Below are positions 1 through 9,226 of a stretch of 64,000 nucleotides of DNA, one piece after another (within the stretch, counting starts at the first letter, position 1; each line of letters begins with the position of its first letter). The notes beneath the pieces were generated by a model. That model was not told the origin of the DNA. It was given only the letters and a program-made list of their open reading frames with translations, and did not search any database. The position numbers and the translations under genes are program-made. Source of the stretch: JAFGJQ01 sp964495075 (GTDB lineage Bacteria; Planctomycetota; Phycisphaerae; UBA1845). The DNA lies in assembly GCA_964495075.1 (NCBI GenBank), contig CAZBUJ010000014.1, positions 19,530-83,529 on the forward strand, read 5' to 3'.

Positions 1-2
1 CC

Positions 3-356
3 GCCCAGCAGGCGCTGGGTCTTATCGCGGCGGCCGACGAAATTCAGAAGCTGCTCGCCGAGCCCGGCGTGGATCTGCCCCATGCGTTTGGTGCCGCGTT
101 GCGGAAGCTCCGCAACGCGGCCGTGAAGATGCGCGGGGAGGATCTCGCGGCCAGCCGGGTGGCCTTCCTCGATCTCAGCGCGGCCCTGCGGACGATGGTC
201 GAGCGCGTACGGCCCAGTCGCGAGAAGTACGAAACGATCTACATCTTCCACTGCCCGATGTCCAAGGGGGATTGGCTACAGACGTCGCGGGAGATGAAGA
301 ACCCGTACTACGGTTTCGAGATGCTCCAGTGCGGCGAACTCGTCGGCACGGAATAG
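3..356 (+). CDS. cusB: C-terminal end of CusB-type periplasmic adaptor (5' truncated by window edge)
   Basis: The frame is open from the window edge, so this is only the last ~117 residues. The end carries a 'HCPM....GDWLQ' stretch followed by 'NPYYG...LQCGE', which matches the small metal-binding domain (DUF3347-like) attached to many CusB/HlyD-type adaptors. In the family the adaptor joins the inner-membrane RND pump to the outer-membrane channel and hands over Cu(I)/Ag(I). The stop lies 31 nt before the cusA ATG on the same strand, so the two are almost certainly one operon. The first in-frame GTG at 69 is internal, not a real start. Confidence 0.75.
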   Translation, partial: AQQALGLIAAADEIQKLLAEPGVDLPHAFGAALRKLRNAAVKMRGEDLAASRVAFLDLSAALRTMVERVRPSREKYETIYIFHCPMSKGDWLQTSREMKNPYYGFEMLQCGELVGTE

Positions 357-387
357 GCACGGCGGTATTATTTGACACGGGCAAGGC

Positions 388-3300
388 ATGATCGCGAAAC
401 TCATTGAATTCTGCGCCCGCAACCGTCTGCTCGTGCTGCTTCTCACGGGCTTTGTCGTCGCGGGTGGCGTGTGGACCATCTACAACATCCGGCTGGATGC
501 CATCCCGGATCTGTCTGACGTTCAGGTGATCATCTTCACCGAGTATCCGGGCCAGGCGCCCCAGGTGGTCGAGGATCAGGTGACCTATCCGTTGACCACG
601 GCGATGCTGGCCGTGCCGTACGCGAAGGTCGTGCGCGGCTATTCGTTTTTCGGCTTCTCGTTCGTGTACATCATCTTCGAGGACGGAACCGACCTCTACT
701 GGGCCCGCTCGCGGGTGCTCGAATACCTGAATTACGTCGCCGGCCGCCTGCCAAAGGGGGTTACGCCGCAGCTCGGGCCGGACGCGACGGGCGTGGGCTG
801 GGTCTACGAGTATTCCGTCCGCAACGGGTACTACTGCCCTGAGCATCCGGAAGGTATGTACTACGACCCGGGTGCGCTTCATGAACATGCGTCCGAAGTC
901 CCCGTCGATGAGTCGCCGGTCGCCGCCGACGCCCATGCCGCGCCGGCGGAGCGCCACTGGTACCCGACGAAGGGCGATGCTCCGGAGGAGATTCGCGATC
1001 GACTGGAGCGAGTTCGCATTTTCGATAAGCCCGGGCAATGCCCGTGGAATCCGGAACACGAGCTGGCCCTGGCCGAGTACGACCTCTCCGAGCTGCGCAG
1101 TATCCAGGACTGGTACCTCCGGTTCGAGTTGACCGCCGTCGACGGCGTCGCGGAAGTCGCGCCGGTTGGGGGCTTTGTGCGCCAGTACCAGGTAGTGATC
1201 GACCCCGACGAGCTGCTCGCCTACGACATGCCGCTCGGCCACGTGAAGACGGCGATTCAGCAATCCAACAGCGACGTCGGCGGTCGCGTGCTGGAGATGT
1301 CGGAAACCGAATACATGGTCCGCGGCCGCGGGTACCTCGCTCAGCTTTCGCCGGCCGAGATGTCGGATGCCCGCGAGCGCGGGGTGCCGATCTGGCGCGT
1401 GCGGGCGGAACAAGGGCGGCGGGACCTGGAGAAGATCGTCCTTCGGGCGAACCCGGAGGGCACACCGGTCTACCTGCGTGACGTGGCGGACGTCCGGCTA
1501 GGGCCGGAGCTGCGTCGCGGCCTGGCCGAAACGAACGGCGAGGGCGAGGTCGTCGGTGGCATTGTCGTGATGCGCTTCGGCGAGAATGCCTTACAAGTCA
1601 TCCGCGACACGAAGGAGCGCATCGACCAGTTGCGTGCGGGCCTGCCGGCCGGCGTGGATGTGGTCACGGAATACGACCGCTCGGCCCTGATCGAGCGGGC
1701 GGTGGACACGCTGAAGCGAAAACTGATCGAGGAGATGATCGTCGTCGCCATCGTCTGCACGATCTTCCTCCTCCACCTCCGCAGCAGCCTGGTGGCGATC
1801 TTCGTGATCCCCACCGCCGTGCTGGCCAGCCTGATCATCATGCACGCGATGGGGATCAACGCGAACATCATGAGCCTCGGCGGCATCGCCATCGCCATCG
1901 GGGCCATGGTCGACAGCTCGATCGTCATGGTGGAGAACGCCCACAAGCACTACGAGCGTGACAAGGACAAGAAGCCCCACGTCGAGATCATCATCGGCGC
2001 GGCCAAGGAGGTCGGTCCGACGCTCTTCTTCAGCCTGCTGATCATCACCGTCAGCTTCCTGCCGATTTTTGTGCTCGGCGAGCAGAGCGGGCGGTTGTTC
2101 AAGCCCTTGGCGTACACCAAGACGTTCGCCATGGGCGCGTCCGCTTTCCTGGCCGTGACAGTCGTTCCTGTCCTGATGATCTATTTCATCCGCGGCCGCA
2201 TTCCGAACGAACAGACCAACCCGATGAGCCGGTTGTTGCAAAAGGCCTACGAGCCGTTCTTCTGGACGGCGATGAGGGGCAAGTACTTCACGCTTCTGAT
2301 TGCGCTGCTGCTCGTAGGGAGCGCTATCCTGCCGCTGCAGAAGCACATCTGGGGCAAGCAGGTCATCGGCGACAAAGTCCCGTTTCTCAAGCTCCGCCAG
2401 CAGATCGGCAGCGAGTTCATGCCGCCCCTGGATGAGGGCGACCTGTTGTACATGCCGACGACCGACCCGGGCATCAGCATCACGAAGGCCCGTGAGCTGC
2501 TCCAGCAGACCGACGCTCTCATTGCGACGTTTTCCGAGGTGCACCACGTGTTCGGCAAGATTGGCCGAAGCGAAACGGCCACCGACCCCGCTCCGCTGTC
2601 CATGATCGAGACGACGATCATGTTGGAACCGGACCACGAGAAGTGGCGCAAGCGGCACTTCGACCGCTGGTTCGGTTTCCTGCCGAGCTGGCTCAAGGAA
2701 TACACGCTGCTGACGTACTTCTGGCCCGAGCAGCGGACGATCACGATCGATGAGCTCAGTTACGGCTGGGACGAGTCCGACGGCGCGCACGTCGACGGCC
2801 TCGACGACGTGGTCTCCTTCCCGGGCCTGACGAACGCATGGACGATGCCGATCAAGACGCGTATCGACATGCTGTCCACGGGCATCAAGACGCCGGTGGG
2901 CATCAAGATCATGGGCGAGAACCTCAGCACGCTGGGTGACCTGGCCGAGCGGATCGCGGCCGAAGTGCGCACGTTGCCGGGAACGCTCAGCGCGTACCCG
3001 GAGAAAACCGTCGGCGGCAATTACGTCGACTTCAACATCGATCGAGACGAAATCGCCCGCTATGGTTTGCGGATTGCGGACGTTCAGGACGTCATCCTGA
3101 CCGCCCTCGGCGGCATGAACATTACTTCCACCGTCGAGGGCCTGGAGCGGTACCCGGTGAATTTGCGATACAAGCGCGAGTTGCGCGACAACCTCCCGGC
3201 GCTGCGACGGACCCTCGTGGCCACGCCCTCCGGTGCGCAGGTGCCGCTGGCCCAGCTCGCGGACATCGAGATTCACAAGGGCCCGCCGAGTATCAAGAGC

Positions 3301-4014
3301 GAGAACGCCCGCAAGACGGCGTGGATCTACGTCGATCTGACGACTTCGGACGTCGGTGGCTGGGTCGAGCGGGCGCAGCAGCACGTCGCCGAACGGGTCG
3401 ACATCCCGCCGGGATACAACCTGATCTGGTCGGGCCAGTACGAGTACATCCAGGCCGCCAACAAGCGGCTGGCGGTCGCCGTGCCCGCCGTGTTCGTCTT
3501 GATCGTGCTTCTGCTCTATCTCTCGCATGGCAGTTGGTTCGATACCTGTGTCGTGCTGCTGGCGGTACCGTTCAGCCTGATCGGCGCGATCTGGTTCATG
3601 TACTGGGCCGATTACAACATGTCGCTGGCGGTCTGGGTCGGGCTCATTGCCCTCGCAGGCCTCGATGCTGAAACCGGCATGGTCATGCTGCTGTACCTGC
3701 ACAACAGCTATGATCGCTTCAAGGCCGAGGGCCGCATGAAGTCGTTGTCGGATCTGAAAGCGGCAATCCACGAAGGCGCGGTTCTGCGGATCCGGCCAAA
3801 GACGATGACGGTGATGACGACCATGCTCGGCCTCGTGCCCATCATGATCGGCACGGAGACCGGGTCCGACACGATGAAGCGCATCGCGGCGCCCATGTTC
3901 GGCGGTCTGCTAACCAGCTTCACCATGGAACTGTTGATCTACCCCGTGATCTTCCTGGTCGCCAAACAGTTCAGCCTGCGTCGCGAGCAACGGCGCGCCG
4001 CTGGTTCAACATGA
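388..4014 (+). CDS. cusA: CusA-like heavy-metal efflux RND pump (Cu(I)/Ag(I))
   Basis: A complete 1208-residue HME-RND inner-membrane proton antiporter. TM4 carries 'IGAMVDSSIVM' with its proton-relay Asp; the later relay residues are the Glu in 'LDAETGMVMLLYL' and the Lys in 'RPKTMTVMTTMLG'. The three methionines that bind copper in E. coli CusA are all recognisable: M689 (LLYMPTT), M739 (PLSMIETT) and M828 (RIDMLSTG). That argues for Cu/Ag rather than Zn/Co/Ni. The protein is ~160 residues longer than E. coli CusA because of two insertions: one at ~148-225 holding two Cys-Pro motifs (C150, C218) and one of ~40 residues between M739 and M828. It follows the adaptor gene by 31 nt and faces the sigma/anti-sigma ORF convergently. 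Confidence 0.95.
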   Translation: MIAKLIEFCARNRLLVLLLTGFVVAGGVWTIYNIRLDAIPDLSDVQVIIFTEYPGQAPQVVEDQVTYPLTTAMLAVPYAKVVRGYSFFGFSFVYIIFEDGTDLYWARSRVLEYLNYVAGRLPKGVTPQLGPDATGVGWVYEYSVRNGYYCPEHPEGMYYDPGALHEHASEVPVDESPVAADAHAAPAERHWYPTKGDAPEEIRDRLERVRIFDKPGQCPWNPEHELALAEYDLSELRSIQDWYLRFELTAVDGVAEVAPVGGFVRQYQVVIDPDELLAYDMPLGHVKTAIQQSNSDVGGRVLEMSETEYMVRGRGYLAQLSPAEMSDARERGVPIWRVRAEQGRRDLEKIVLRANPEGTPVYLRDVADVRLGPELRRGLAETNGEGEVVGGIVVMRFGENALQVIRDTKERIDQLRAGLPAGVDVVTEYDRSALIERAVDTLKRKLIEEMIVVAIVCTIFLLHLRSSLVAIFVIPTAVLASLIIMHAMGINANIMSLGGIAIAIGAMVDSSIVMVENAHKHYERDKDKKPHVEIIIGAAKEVGPTLFFSLLIITVSFLPIFVLGEQSGRLFKPLAYTKTFAMGASAFLAVTVVPVLMIYFIRGRIPNEQTNPMSRLLQKAYEPFFWTAMRGKYFTLLIALLLVGSAILPLQKHIWGKQVIGDKVPFLKLRQQIGSEFMPPLDEGDLLYMPTTDPGISITKARELLQQTDALIATFSEVHHVFGKIGRSETATDPAPLSMIETTIMLEPDHEKWRKRHFDRWFGFLPSWLKEYTLLTYFWPEQRTITIDELSYGWDESDGAHVDGLDDVVSFPGLTNAWTMPIKTRIDMLSTGIKTPVGIKIMGENLSTLGDLAERIAAEVRTLPGTLSAYPEKTVGGNYVDFNIDRDEIARYGLRIADVQDVILTALGGMNITSTVEGLERYPVNLRYKRELRDNLPALRRTLVATPSGAQVPLAQLADIEIHKGPPSIKSENARKTAWIYVDLTTSDVGGWVERAQQHVAERVDIPPGYNLIWSGQYEYIQAANKRLAVAVPAVFVLIVLLLYLSHGSWFDTCVVLLAVPFSLIGAIWFMYWADYNMSLAVWVGLIALAGLDAETGMVMLLYLHNSYDRFKAEGRMKSLSDLKAAIHEGAVLRIRPKTMTVMTTMLGLVPIMIGTETGSDTMKRIAAPMFGGLLTSFTMELLIYPVIFLVAKQFSLRREQRRAAGST

Positions 4015-4089
4015 TTGGAATGTGGACGGAATCCGGTCCCTCCGGCAACGGAGCCGGGCGATCGGAACAACCAGACCGGAGACGGCAAA

Positions 4090-4170
4090 ATGTTCTTCGC
4101 GAACCTGTTCTACATCTTCTTTGCCCAGTTGATGAGCTTTCTGTTCGGACTGGCGGGTAACGCGGCATGA
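4090..4170 (+). CDS. Candidate 26-aa hydrophobic peptide downstream of cusA
   Basis: An ATG ORF of 26 codons starting 75 nt after cusA, rich in Phe, Leu and Tyr and ending in a small Gly/Ala tail, so it would form a single membrane segment. The upstream GGAGAC is a weak ribosome site. Small hydrophobic proteins do accompany some RND pumps, but I recognise no family here. It could be a chance ORF. Confidence 0.25.
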   Translation: MFFANLFYIFFAQLMSFLFGLAGNAA

Positions 4171-4189
4171 GGCCGCCGGCGCTCGCCGC

Positions 4190-5614
4190 TCAGAACGTGA
4201 TGGGTACGGCGTCGAGTGCGGTGGCCAGGTTCGACTCGTGCAGCGTGCTGACCACGCAAACGCACACATTGTCGCTGGCCATGTGCATGAGGTGCAGCTT
4301 GCCGACCTTCACACCGCGACCGTTGTGGTCGCCCACAGAACAGGCGACGCACTCGAAGTCGCCGTAGTTCTTGTCCGTATCGGAGGGGCATTGGAGCAGA
4401 AGGAGATGTTCACCGCTCGGCCCTGCGTAATGAAAGGCCAGGGCCTGATGGCTTCGTCCCATGTTCAGCAGGTAGCGACCCCGGAGCTTCAGTCCGTGCG
4501 GTAGCTGCTCGGGTGCATGGACGCGCACCGTCATCCGCGCCTCTGCGGCGCTCGCCGAAATCGGTTCGCCCCCGTACCTCTGCATCAGGGCTTGAATGCC
4601 CGCCCCGATATCCCCATCGGCCCGCTCCAGCAGCGGGCGGAAGTCCATCTGGCCGGCTATCGCGCGGGAACCCCAGGGCGGGTTGACGGCCAGCCAGCCG
4701 AGCCCGATGACGACCAGGAGAGCGGCCGCGGCGGCCAGGGGTCTCGACGCCACGCGCAGGATCAATGGCCGCGTTGCCCGACGGCCCCCCGGCTTGGCCT
4801 TCTGGCCGGAGTGTCCGTCCAGGCGGCTCTCGATGGCCGTCCAGAGGCCGTCGGGTGCCGTCACCCGCGACGCGCCGGAGATTTGCCGCGTCAGGGACTC
4901 CAGTCGCGCCGATTCCTCGCGACATGCATCGCAGGCGGTCACGTGCTGTTGGACCTGCTCGCGCGGGGCCTCCGCGAGTTCGCCGTCCAGGAACTCTCCC
5001 AGACGAGGTCGAATGTCTTCGCAGCCGGTACTCATCGTTTGACCCGCCGCCGCGGGACCCTGCATGGACTTGGATCCATCACCGATTGGATGCGCTTGGC
5101 CGACATCTTCTTCCCTGTTCGTATCTCCCAGCAGGCCCCGGAGTTCCGCCCTCGCCCGGTTCAATCGTGAAGCAACGGTTCCAGGCGCGATTTCCAGGAC
5201 GTCCGTGATTTCGTCGTAGCTCAGCCCCTCCTGGTAGCGCAGAACGAGGATCACCCGGTGCAGCTCCGATAACTGCCCGAGTGCGTCTTCGAGTTCCTGC
5301 CTGCCTGCCTCGGCGCCCGGCTCGGTGGTCCGGTCCTGCTGCTCGCTGACGAGGCGCAGGTGCCGTTGCTCGTTGTCCCGGCGGCGGAAGAGCTGGAGGG
5401 CTTCGTTGCTCGCGATGCGGTAGAGCCAGGTTCCCAGCCGCGACCGCCCGTCGAAACTGACGATTCGCTCGAAGGCCCGGACGAACGCCTCCTGGGCGAC
5501 GTCGAACGCGTCCTGCTCGTTGCAGGTCGCCCGTAAACCTGTCCCGCACAAAAGCTTGATACTGATGGCGTTCAGGGCCGGGTGTCCGCCTGGACGTCGC
5601 GGAACCCAATCCAA
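4190..5614 (-). CDS. ECF sigma factor fused in frame to zinc-finger anti-sigma factor
   Basis: One open frame holds two proteins that are normally separate. Residues ~35-165 are an ECF sigma factor: region 2 'DAFDVAQEAFVRAFERI' and 'GTWLYRIASNEAL', region 4 'LRYQEGLSYDEITDVLEI' and 'GTVASRLNRARAELR'. From M194 (ATG at 5035) it becomes an anti-sigma factor with the H-x3-C-x2-C zinc signature (H224, C228, C231), one membrane span near residue 300 (LAAAAALLVVIGLGWLAV) and an extracytoplasmic domain with clustered Cys (FECVAC, VCVCVV). The first ~35 residues do not look like region 2.1, and the TTG start is poor, so the N-terminus may be frameshifted. In the +1 frame a TGA overlaps the anti-sigma ATG (ATGA at 5035-5032), so a single indel could also have created the fusion. 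Its position facing cusBA suggests metal sensing, which is inference. Confidence 0.7.
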   Translation of the reverse strand: MDWVPRRPGGHPALNAISIKLLCGTGLRATCNEQDAFDVAQEAFVRAFERIVSFDGRSRLGTWLYRIASNEALQLFRRRDNEQRHLRLVSEQQDRTTEPGAEAGRQELEDALGQLSELHRVILVLRYQEGLSYDEITDVLEIAPGTVASRLNRARAELRGLLGDTNREEDVGQAHPIGDGSKSMQGPAAAGQTMSTGCEDIRPRLGEFLDGELAEAPREQVQQHVTACDACREESARLESLTRQISGASRVTAPDGLWTAIESRLDGHSGQKAKPGGRRATRPLILRVASRPLAAAAALLVVIGLGWLAVNPPWGSRAIAGQMDFRPLLERADGDIGAGIQALMQRYGGEPISASAAEARMTVRVHAPEQLPHGLKLRGRYLLNMGRSHQALAFHYAGPSGEHLLLLQCPSDTDKNYGDFECVACSVGDHNGRGVKVGKLHLMHMASDNVCVCVVSTLHESNLATALDAVPITF

Positions 5615-5898
5615 CTTCGAAGTCCGGCTGGCTTGATTCGACAGTCACAGCCGATGAACCGGCTCCAGGGTGCGATGGGCTCGCATCGGAGGCGACCGGG
5701 TGGTCGGACCCACGGACCTGGCGTGGACCCGTGCGAGCCACGCACCGGGCGAAGGGCGTCGAGCCTCGCCCCCGCGACCCGAATTGAAGCGGTGAACGGT
5801 GCGTTCTCGACGACCGTCTCCCGCGGACGCATGCGAGGGGCAGGCTGGCACGCGAGGCATGCGAGGTCGGCTGAGTGCTTAAACAAGGTTGGTCAACG

Positions 5899-8436
5899 AT
5901 GATGACGAACGGGAATCGGTCACGCGTTCTTGGCGTCGGCGTTTCGGCGCTGGTGACGCTCCTGCTGACGTCAGGATGTCATTTCGACACGTCGGGTATT
6001 GCCCCGACCGGGTGGTGGGTGGGGAGCTACTGCGAGGTCTGGGACTGTCCCAAGACGACCACGCCACCGAGTTTCACACTGACCGGCGTGTCCAAAGTCA
6101 GCAACTACAAGCAGAGAGCCAACTTCTGGAAGGACAAGACTGCCGCCTACCAGGTCTATTGGCATCCACCGATCTTCGCGCACGGCCCGGTGCCGTCCGA
6201 ACTGGCGGGCGCGACCATGATCATGACGGGTCGGGCGGACTGGTCGGACATCTCGACCTGGTTCATGACGATCAAATTGAACGAGGACGTGGCCGGCGTG
6301 TACGTTGCCTACGATTCACGGGCCAATCCCAAGCCGACGTGGCTGACCGACCCGCTGCGGTTCACGAAAACGGGCAAGAAGCTCCCCATCGGGATTTCCG
6401 ATCCGTTGAAGCAGAACAAGGGCTTCGTCGACCTGGACATTTACGTGTCCAACGAAGCCAAGGCCAAGAACGCTGTGCTGCACCTGCCGGGCAACAACTA
6501 CGGCAACCCGGGCTGGGGGAGCCTCAAGGACGGCGAGCAGGCCATGTACGTGGTGTTCGTCACGCCGAAAGCGACGCCCGACTGCAGCAAGGGTTCGCGG
6601 AAGGGCTATTTCACTGACTTCCGTTGCCACGACGGTTTCGCGGATGAGAAGGAGTCCGTCCTCGCCGCCGCCAAGACGAAAGTCAAGGCACTGTGCGAGG
6701 CGGAACACCCCAACTACGTATGCAGAAACGAGGACGCGCACTCCGAGACCTGGATGGCGGCGTGCGACAAGGAGCGGGAAGGGTGCACGCTGTGCCGCGA
6801 AATGAAATCCGCCATCTCGAGCCAGTCGGAGGTCGCGTTCCACGCATCCGGCTCGTCCATGACGGGAACGATCGCCGGCTCGTCGATCTCGAGCGCGATC
6901 AGCGGCACCCTGCTCTTCGACTACAAGACGGATGCCCTGGGGGCGATGGACGTGATGCTCGTGAATTCCATGGTGCTCACGGTGGATCCGTTCGAAACGG
7001 AGCTGGGCGATTTCACCGACGTGTCGGTCGCCTTGTACGGGCAGACGGGAGCCGGGTGCCAGGACTCCCCTGCCCCGGTGGCCACGCCCTGCGGGCACTA
7101 CCAGATCCCGACCGCGGAGTTCTTGTGCACGATGAGCGGCCGGATCGACGGCGACCTGGTGGCCATCTTCGGCAACAGTGATTCTCCGATCGACATCATG
7201 CTCGACACGACCACCCACACCTTCACGTTCACCGGCAACCTCCAGAGCACGGTGGCGCTCGACGGCGAGACGTTCGACGTGGACGTCACCGTCGTCCTGG
7301 ACGGGCAGGTGCTCAACTATGCCCCGACCGCGGCGGCGGACTACGAGGGCCCCGATTTCGCCGAGTGCAGCGACCAGACCAACGGCGAGGTCATCCAGCT
7401 CCATGCCAGCCAGTCGTACGACGTGGACGGCTCGTTCTCGACCGGCAGCTTCGAGTGGTACGAAGACCTCGCTCTGGTAACGGAAAAGTTCTGGGGCTCC
7501 GGCCCGTCGCTGACCATTCCCCAGCACGCCCTGGGCTACGGCGAGCACGCGTTCACCCTGCTGGTCACCGACAGCTACGGCGTGCTCGACTCGGACACCA
7601 TCACCGTGCGGGTCTACGACACCCAGCCGCCCCTGCTCGAACCGCCCCCGGACATCGTGATCTTCACCGTGGCCGCCCCGCCGGTCGACGTGGAACTCGG
7701 TGAAGCCTTCGCTGCCGACGACTGTCTGCCCATGGACCCGGCGTGGATCACCAACGACGCCCCCGCCGACAACAAGTTCGACGCCGGGGAAACGGTCGTT
7801 ACCTGGACGGCCGAGGACGGGCGAGGCAACAAGGCCACCGCCATCCAGAAAGTATTCATTCACACCGCCAGCGGGCCCGCCTCTGTGGTCGACGCCATTC
7901 GAACGGGCGTCGAGCAGCTCAAGGACGCCGTGCACGCGGCTTCGGAGCAGATCAGCGCCTGTGGCGAAGGTGAGCCCTGCGAGGTCGATCTCGGCTTCAT
8001 GCAGGAATCGATCGAGCAGCTCATCCGGCTCATCGAGGAGGCCGGCGTGGAAGAGGGCTCCCCGGTGGAGGTGTTCCTGCCGCTGGTGGCGGAGCTGGAG
8101 GCGGCGGTGAGTCACGTGCTCGACGCGGTGGCGTGGATCGAGGAGTCGAACGCCGACGGGGCCGACGTCATGGCCCTCCGCGGCCAGGCCGTGGACGAGT
8201 TGACCACGGTGAACGAAATGATGGACGGCGTGGCGAGCAACGCCCGGGCCATGGACGGCCAGTTCCCCGAAGACGAGCCGGGGCCGGGTGCAGTGGACGC
8301 CGGGACGACCGGCGGCTCGGCCGGTGGCGCCCGCGGCGGGTCGGTCTGCGGGGCAGGCATGATCACCGTCGTGCTGCCGATGATGCTAACCCTGTGCATG
8401 GTCCGGCATCGTCGCCGGCGGGTCACGCGCGATTGA
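5899..8436 (+). CDS. Large lipoprotein with PKD- and HYR-like domains and C-terminal sorting-like tail
   Basis: ATG at 5899 gives 845 residues; the earlier in-frame GTG at 5875 would spoil the signal peptide. Residues 1-27 form a lipoprotein signal ending in the lipobox L-T-S-G-C27. The first 300 residues are not recognised. Residues ~490-580 look like a PKD fold (DVDGSFSTGSFEWYED, then YGEHAFTLLVTD), followed by a HYR-like stretch (FDAGETVVTWTAEDGRGNKA). A helical region at ~660-790 precedes a Gly-rich linker, C817 in 'VCGAGM', a hydrophobic span and a terminal RHRRRR cluster. That tail resembles MYXO-CTERM-type sorting signals. Likely envelope-anchored and adhesive or structural; the substrate is unknown. 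Confidence 0.75.
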   Translation: MMTNGNRSRVLGVGVSALVTLLLTSGCHFDTSGIAPTGWWVGSYCEVWDCPKTTTPPSFTLTGVSKVSNYKQRANFWKDKTAAYQVYWHPPIFAHGPVPSELAGATMIMTGRADWSDISTWFMTIKLNEDVAGVYVAYDSRANPKPTWLTDPLRFTKTGKKLPIGISDPLKQNKGFVDLDIYVSNEAKAKNAVLHLPGNNYGNPGWGSLKDGEQAMYVVFVTPKATPDCSKGSRKGYFTDFRCHDGFADEKESVLAAAKTKVKALCEAEHPNYVCRNEDAHSETWMAACDKEREGCTLCREMKSAISSQSEVAFHASGSSMTGTIAGSSISSAISGTLLFDYKTDALGAMDVMLVNSMVLTVDPFETELGDFTDVSVALYGQTGAGCQDSPAPVATPCGHYQIPTAEFLCTMSGRIDGDLVAIFGNSDSPIDIMLDTTTHTFTFTGNLQSTVALDGETFDVDVTVVLDGQVLNYAPTAAADYEGPDFAECSDQTNGEVIQLHASQSYDVDGSFSTGSFEWYEDLALVTEKFWGSGPSLTIPQHALGYGEHAFTLLVTDSYGVLDSDTITVRVYDTQPPLLEPPPDIVIFTVAAPPVDVELGEAFAADDCLPMDPAWITNDAPADNKFDAGETVVTWTAEDGRGNKATAIQKVFIHTASGPASVVDAIRTGVEQLKDAVHAASEQISACGEGEPCEVDLGFMQESIEQLIRLIEEAGVEEGSPVEVFLPLVAELEAAVSHVLDAVAWIEESNADGADVMALRGQAVDELTTVNEMMDGVASNARAMDGQFPEDEPGPGAVDAGTTGGSAGGARGGSVCGAGMITVVLPMMLTLCMVRHRRRRVTRD

Positions 8437-8695
8437 ACGGCGGGCGCCGGCGCGCACCTGGCAAGAACACGAACGGAGGCGCCCGGGTTCGTCCAGCCGA
8501 ATGGCATGGATGTTCTCGCCGGAGGTACATGAACCGTACCACCGGTCGGTGACGGACCACTCCATGATTCCCATTCCTGAGAACATGGGATGGCGTATCA
8601 CCGATTGCGTGTGACCGGAGTCGGTCACCGCTGAGGCGACCGCCACCCCTCGACAGGGCACGCTCGAGAGCCTGCACCGGCTGTTCATTCACATC

Positions 8696-9226
8696 GTGCG
8701 CTACGGGAGTTCGTCTGCCCGGCGTTTCATCGTTCAACCGCCGAATGCAGCGACCGTTGTTGGCGTGAAAGTCCTGGTGTCCGGAGGCGTTGGTACCGAT
8801 CCATTGCACTTGAAGATACGCGTTGGCGATCCGAAGGGCAGTAGTACGTGCTACTCCTTCGGGCTTGAGAGTCGCTGGCAGCTGTTCTTTCACCATGGCG
8901 ATCAAGGCAAGGTTTATCGGGACTCACCCGGTGGCAAGATCGTCCGAGACAAGTATCGGAAGACAACGCCAGAAGAAGATCGACAACGAATCGAGCACCT
9001 GGACGGCTTGCTCGACGAGCGCTACCATTGCGCCCTGTTCAGATTCACCTGTAGAGCATGGGTCAAGCTGGTCTGGGATAATCTCGTAGTTGGACTGATA
9101 GGTGAGGCAGCCGATCCGCCGGTTGAGTCGTCCACTCCAGACGAACTAGAAGAGGATGACGAGGATGGGGAGAATTCCGGATCATCTTCGGGATCGTTGC
9201 CATCGTCATCGTCGTCTTGCTCGTGA
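8696..9226 (+). CDS. Hypothetical protein resembling an Rhs C-terminal tail domain
   Basis: A 176-residue frame from a GTG with no convincing ribosome site. A middle portion (CYSFGLESRW, GKVYRDSPGGKI, TTPEEDRQRIEHLDGLL, LFRFTCRAW) has the spacing of papain-like tail domains found at the ends of Rhs/YD-repeat proteins, where a Cys near the start and an N-C-R-x-F-like motif follow. Here that motif reads F-T-C-R-A-W, so it may be inactive. The end is an acidic, Ser-rich low-complexity tail. It overlaps the following Rhs core fragment by 10 nt. Assignment to Rhs rests on context and is tentative. Confidence 0.4.
   Translation: MRYGSSSARRFIVQPPNAATVVGVKVLVSGGVGTDPLHLKIRVGDPKGSSTCYSFGLESRWQLFFHHGDQGKVYRDSPGGKIVRDKYRKTTPEEDRQRIEHLDGLLDERYHCALFRFTCRAWVKLVWDNLVVGLIGEAADPPVESSTPDELEEDDEDGENSGSSSGSLPSSSSSCS

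Noticed and set aside
1591..3771. 726-codon open frame antisense to cusA
   Set aside because: It mirrors the codon pattern of cusA, is His/Arg/Asp/Val-rich without motifs, and lacks a ribosome site; a shadow of high-GC coding DNA.
6316..8115. 599-codon open frame antisense to the lipoprotein gene
   Set aside because: Same shadow composition; the plus-strand gene has a signal peptide and domains.
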